Shown: positions 58,630 to 64,000 of the stretch, piece after piece
Layout: every line of letters begins with the position of its first letter
Position numbering within the stretch: position 1 is the first letter of the stretch
Assembly (NCBI GenBank): GCA_030407085.1
Contig: CM059587.1
Coordinates: 82,225,001 to 82,289,000, forward strand
Length of the DNA stretch: 64,000 bases
Source of the DNA: Trichopria drosophilae
Taxonomy: Eukaryota > Arthropoda > Insecta > Hymenoptera > Diapriidae
Reading direction: 5' to 3'
Notes under the pieces: model-generated
Database searches by the model: none
Told to the model about the DNA's origin: nothing
Seen by the model: only the letters and a program-made list of their open reading frames with translations
Program-made: the position numbers and the translations under genes

Positions 58630-59120
58630 AAAGAAGTAAATTTTTAATCCTTTCAACTAAATAATCTAATCCAAATAGGGGGGAGACATTAATGATTTTT
58701 CCTTGGGGTTCAAAGTGTACTCCAAAGGATTCAAATGTCTTTACTACGTTTTGTTACACTGAACAATTATAACTGTTTTAGAGTGTAACTGCAAAAGTAA
58801 TCGTTTTTACTAAACTTTGGCCAACTAGTGAAAGGTAACTCACAGATAGATTGACAGTACAATCAATCACATATTAAAGAAGTAAATTTGTAATCCTTTC
58901 AACTAAATAATCTACTCCTAATAGGAGGTACATTAATAATTTACTCCATGGGATTCAAAGGATTTAAATATTTTTACTACTCTTTGTTACACTGAACAAG
59001 TTACTACAACTGTTTTAGAGTGTAACTATAAAAGTAATCGTTTTTTTACTTCAGCCAGCTAGGTAATTGTCAGACAGATGGACAATGTAATTAATCACTT
59101 CCCAAATGAGTTATTAAAAT
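58630..59120. repeat. Tandem duplication, 246-bp period, two copies
   Basis: AAAGAAGTAAATTT then TAATCCTTTCAACTAAATAA begins at 58630 and again at 58876. Shared later parts are TTTGTTACACTGAACAA, CTGTTTTAGAGTGTAACT and AAAAGTAATCGTTTTT. The copies differ by scattered substitutions and small indels. Non-coding, within the EVI5 intron. Confidence 0.8.
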
Positions 59121-59202
59121 TGAAAGATTTTACTCTAGACAAAGTTAAGAAGTGGTGATTTCTTTCTGCTATAGAAAAGAACTAAAAACAATGAAACAAG
59201 AT

Positions 59203-59415
59203 GTACCTGAAGTTCCGAACGTTCAATGAACGATTTCTCAAAAGTTTCATGTCATAAAATAATTTAAAAAAAAGGTATTATTGAATTCTCGCGTTTTTTC
59301 ACTATTAAAAAGTAACAAATTTGTAATTTCTATATATTATATTTTCATTGCTTTATTTTATCCTTAGAACACGACTGAGAGATCGTTCATTGAACGTTCC
59401 GAACTTCCAGGCACA
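59203..59415. mobile_element. Inverted-repeat element with GAACGTTC arms
   Basis: CTGAAGTTCCGAACGTTCAA TGAACGAT near 59208 pairs with ATCGTTCATTGAACGTTC CGAACTTCCAGG near 59383. The centre is AT-rich with no open frame. About 210 bases. Confidence 0.65.
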
Positions 59416-62400
59416 GAAAAAAGAACCGAAGTTGGTTGCGTTTTTTTTTAAATATACAAGAAATGCTTACTTTCGAAAACTACTTTTGAATGTTTGAAAT
59501 GAAGTTTGAAGACATTTTCGTATCTCTTACAAAAGTTTTTTTTATTAAAATGCCAATTTTTGTATGTTTGAGAATGAAAAAGTTGGTACAAATTCTGGTT
59601 TAATTTGATTTATCACAACAGAACTAAAACGTTAACTTCAAAAAAATAATGACACATCATAATACCAATTCAAATTTCGAGAAACATATCTAAAGATATA
59701 ACTCTTTTATTCGTTGTTAATCAATGATTAACAAAGAATTCAAGAACTGAAAATAAGGAAAATAAATTTGACGGGGCTCAGAAAGAATTTTTGTATGCCA
59801 TAATATTTTATTTTTTGCATTTTGCAAAGAAAACTAGGAAGTTATGAATTTGTTTTATGGAACCATAAGTTTACGAGCTCATTGTTTACTTCCAGTAGAA
59901 TTGTCTGAATGTCAAGGTAAAAATATGCTGGAACATACTTCACACAATTTTATGGATTAATCAATAGAACTAATAGATATTGACACTTTTTCCCCTTTGG
60001 TGTCAATTCTACTCTTTGTTTTTCAAGGTGCAGTAATATAAGTGAAAATAAACAATGTAATTTTAATTACTGTACTATACTGGTCCATTAGACTAATTAC
60101 ATTAATGAAATGTAATATATTGTATTAGAAAAGTAAGTGTAATTATCGTTATTACGTACTTATTACATGATGTATATATCTTAGATAATAATCTTTATAC
60201 TATTAGATAATCTAATACTTATGTTTTTATTGTAAAGTAAAAGTGTGAATTTCAGAACTTCATTTAAAAACTCAATTATATTGTGTACTGTTTTTTTAAT
60301 ATACATTAATAGGAATCCCTATTAAGAAGGTATTTATTTTTACAGTAACTGAAAATAACATCATAATGTCTTGTTAATCATTGATTCATTTCAAATGACA
60401 AATTAAAACAAGTGAGCGTCAGTAATATCAGATCAATTGTTTTTTTTTTAATTCATTAAACAAACTTGATTGAATATATGTTTTAATCTCGTAAAATAAT
60501 TTCGTCACTTAATATTTTTTACTAAATGAGACTTGCACCACTTACAAGTAGAAAATACTTAAATATGAATATGTTAAAAATAGAATAGAAATCAGACGAT
60601 AAACGATTATTTTCCAAAAACGTATAGCAAGTATTGATTTTCCATGTAGCACAATAAATTTGATGCAAATAACAATTGTTTAAATTGTTATAAAATTATT
60701 GCATAGTTAAATAAATGAAGATTTTATCTACTCATATTTACATTGCTAATTTGCATACAAATTTGCAAAATGGAATTTTATTCATAACATATTAATATTT
60801 TTCCTATGTCAAACATGGATAGATTAGTAAATGGTAAAAGACATATCATAATCATCTAATCATTGTAATTTAATAAGCATCGAAGTAGGAAACCGATCTA
60901 ATAAATAAATATTTTACTAATTTATTATCAGAGTTGTCTAAGATGTCTTGTTTCGAATTAAGTTAAGTTAATTAATAATAAAGATAAAAGTAGAAAAGTC
61001 ATACCGAAAAATACAAAATGACAATTCGGTCTGCGTTTGAACGGTATCTGGTTCAAGTCTCGGCGCGTCGACTTTTTTCCAAAATAATAAACTAATTAAA
61101 AAATTCGTACAAAAATGTCTCTTATTACTACCATCGTGTCAGTTGAAAATTTGGACAAAATTACTAAATTAATTGTACTTATCAAACGTGAAATAACATA
61201 ATCTTCGTAAAATTTGTAATTATACATTATTGTAGGACGTAATTCGTTGCAAATATGACCCTAATCAGCTAAAAATGGAATCTGTAAAAATAGGTTTCAT
61301 TTACACCGTTTGTAGATCATTTAAGTTTGAACTATATTCGATGATACTTGCCCTAAATTATGAAACAGTTTTCAACGAACCGTTACCTATCCTAAAACTC
61401 GTTTTCCGAGCATATCTAATCATTTTGATTGTCCGTAATTTCCTCCATCCTGTTTTCTTAAGACTATGATTCGAAAGTAAAATTATTAATGTATGATTTT
61501 ATATTATATTAGAATTATTCGATGATAATTCTAATATAATACAAAAATATTTTAAACGTAAATCACGATTAGTAATTATTGCATTTTATTTATTTTAGAG
61601 ATAACGTGGTTTAAATAATAAAAAACTTAGTTAATTAACAAATAATCATTTAAGATTTAAAATAATTTTTTTTAAGATTTTATTTTTTGTGTAATCTATA
61701 TATCATGAAAATAAATGACCGAATAATGAAGATTATTTACAAAAGTTGTTGGATTCAAAATCCTTTCTGAAGTTATATTTATCTATAAAGCTGCCATGTA
61801 TAAATTAAAGATTTAAATTTACAATTCATATACAAGTGATATTTAATTTTTTCCGACCTATGAAAGAATATTGTGTAAATTGCAAGCAATGCTGCATTAA
61901 TTTATGTCTGTTTCTTATCGAAAACTTCCTCTGATTATCGTTCGGTCGCCATGTGTTCAACAGCAGAAATGTATGAAATTACGTTGTTATATTTAAAATG
62001 AATTATTGTCATTTATTTCTATAAATTTTAGTTTCTAAATGTATTAAAGCTGACGAAGAATTTTGTTGCATAATTGTTTCATAAATGATTTTTTTGAAAT
62101 AAAAGTCCTAGACAAAACCTAAGGGAACGTAATTGTTCATTTTACATTGATGATTTTGAATGATTTTGAAAACATGATATTATGTTATACACCTATACAT
62201 TTCTTCTGCCATTAAACTTATATTTCCTTAGTGCTATCGAGCCCTTACTATTGTTTAAAATATATTTATCAACATTCTTACATTTAGGTACTTTTAGAAA
62301 TCATAATTTAGGAGATCTTAACTTAAGTCAAATAGCAAAGGGCGAGTATCAGTTTATCAGTATTTGCAGACTAATCTGCAGTGGTCTCTTTTATGTAAAT

Positions 62401-64000
62401 AAAAATATTTCCTAAAAGATTATTGAAGTATTATTAATAATAATAAGTATACAACTAAACGCACTTCAAATTTTACTGTAAATAAAAATTCGACGTTCAT
62501 ATATGATAGTTCCCATTCAGAGTTTCAAGCACTTGCAGCTAAAATTGTGTTGAGCGCCATCTACTGATGGAAAGCTGTACTATGTAACTTATGGCTTAAG
62601 ATAATAATTTGATGCTAAATCTCGTGCTAAATATAATAAAATGTATCATTTTTTACATAGAAATAGTTAATAAATTATTCAATAATTTTGTCTAACAAAT
62701 TTCCGAATTAGTTATGTCGTACTAAAAATATAACTGAATGTTTCTACATTTTGTGACACATAAAGTTCTATTAAGGAATTAGAAAAACAAAGCGTTTAAT
62801 TACCAACTTAAATAATAATATTAGTTTTTTGGAAACAAACTAACAATTACTTTAGTTGAACAAAATGAATATAATTGACATTAGTGGTTCTTTCATCAGT
62901 CTTGGGGTGTTAAAAACCTTTTTAATTTTTAATATATGAAAAAATATATATATTTTTGACTATATTTTTAATGTTTGTGGTCTAATATCATAAGTAGATA
63001 ACAATCTTATTAAATCATATAAACATTACGTACTCATATCGGTTGAATATTAAAAATTTCTTTGTTTATTTATTGCAGAAATTAAAACATTTATTTTGTT
63101 ATAAATTTAAAAAACATTATATTAAAAAATGTAACAAAAATAATTTGAGTAACCTTTTCACTTGTTTACTTTCGTTGTTAGGTGTTGAAAACGTGTTCTT
63201 GTTTTTATACGAAAGAGTCTTAATAGAAAAACTTACTTCAGTTGCCCTACACATTTTGAAATACTTTGATAAATTCTCTGTTTCATTTTTTGTGTATTAA
63301 ATGTTTTTTATTATTAGACTTAACTTACACAATCACAGACGTAAATTATTCATAACGCAATGATCTTGCGTTTCCTTTGGATAATTTACTTTTTATACTG
63401 ATCAATTGAATCCTCTACCACTTGCGAGAGAATTTGCTACTGTAGCGCATCTATCGTGAAACTGGAGCACTTGAAAAGCCTACACAAGTGGGGGATTGTA
63501 CAACCGGGTCCCAAACGTCATTGGTGTTAATCGGCTATTTTCGGTGTCTGGCGGATGAAAAATGACTACAAATTCTATAAATATAAAAAAATCAACAGAC
63601 ATTTTTTTTCGATTTCAAAATTTTTGTATTATTGCAAATAATATTATAGATTTTGCATATAGCTAGAGTATTTCTAACTTATGCTACCTTTTTAAAAAAA
63701 TATTAAAATTTCCTCTTATGCTATACAATATTTTGGCATAATAATAGTATATTTTAAATAATAAAATTCCCACTTGTGATTGAGCTTAGGAATTTTGCTA
63801 AAGTACATTTTTTTTGCGTATAAAAGTTAAAACAATATTAATATTAAGTTTCGTTATTTTAAATTTCTGGAGTGAATTCCATTAACTTTTAAATGATTAA
63901 TTTTTTAGTTATTTATTTAAATAATAACGAGCATTGCTCATGTACATCGTGATTATAAAATTGCATGAACGAATCATCGCGTCTCACGGGATGAGAAAAT
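59416..64000 (+). other. EVI5 intron or downstream sequence, no exon recognised
   Basis: Very AT-rich. At 61021-61078 GGTATCTGGTTCAAGTCTCG followed by CGACTTTTTT resembles a tRNA B-box plus pol III terminator, without an A-box I can support. The next EVI5 exon, expected to continue the Leu-Ile/Leu-Glu segment after EEANR, was not found, so the intron probably extends past the window. Confidence 0.4.

Noticed and set aside
62520..62600. GCGCCATCTACTGATGG phrase, considered an insulator (CTCF-like) or repeat end
   Set aside because: A single short phrase with no paired terminus or second copy clear enough to support it.
63043..63300. 85-codon open frame near the right edge, considered as next EVI5 exon
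   Set aside because: Composition is Lys/Phe/Leu-rich background and does not continue the expected EVI5 sequence after EEANR.

Overview
The window is AT-rich, gene-poor eukaryotic nuclear DNA. Genes are split by long introns with GT/AG junctions, and much of the rest is decayed transposable elements. Four conserved animal genes are readable. An arthropod, most likely an insect, is suggested by gene structure, the gypsy-type and LINE relics, and abundant short inverted-repeat elements. A displaced 5.8S rRNA copy reads like a hymenopteran sequence from memory, so Hymenoptera is suspected but not proven.

Layout. 0.5-2.7 kb: a broken Ty3/gypsy integrase, interrupted by a fragment of a foldback element that itself carries a small inverted-repeat element. 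3.6-6.8 kb: a 122-bp tandem array, an intact TTAA-flanked foldback element and a pogo-like element. 7.1-8.1 kb: a CpG-richer patch that may be the promoter and 5' UTR of the next gene. 12.56-23.13 kb (+): three coding exons of a TP53INP/DOR autophagy and transcription co-regulator (248 aa), with introns full of inverted-repeat elements and a LINE fragment. 26.6-29.6 kb: an inverted-repeat element, a tRNA-headed SINE-like repeat and a decayed LINE with RT and RNase H traces. 34.6-39.5 kb (-): a complete five-exon heparanase-family GH79 gene (546 aa), whose large third-exon-proximal intron holds a 5.8S rRNA-like sequence. 40.2-40.7 kb: a second tandem array with a period near 122 bp. 45.3-46.2 kb (-): a single-exon ALKBH4 dioxygenase (305 aa). 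48.5-49.1 kb and 50.9-51.3 kb: further inverted-repeat elements. 49.5-49.9 kb: a CpG-richer patch, possibly a 5' UTR. 58.1-58.3 kb (+): one exon of an EVI5-type Rab GTPase-activating protein, with an apparent frame break. Its TBC-domain exons must lie beyond 64 kb.

The four genes do not form a pathway. They are ordinary cellular genes: autophagy/transcription (DOR), glycan cleavage (heparanase), protein or nucleic-acid demethylation (ALKBH4) and Rab11/cytokinesis control (EVI5). The distinctive content is repeat biology: several families of non-autonomous DNA transposons, often nested or abutting, and one repeat module that keeps the same open frame in three diverged copies. I found no CRISPR array, operon or new defence system. 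Exon joins were worked out by hand from splice consensus and protein similarity recalled from memory. No search was run.
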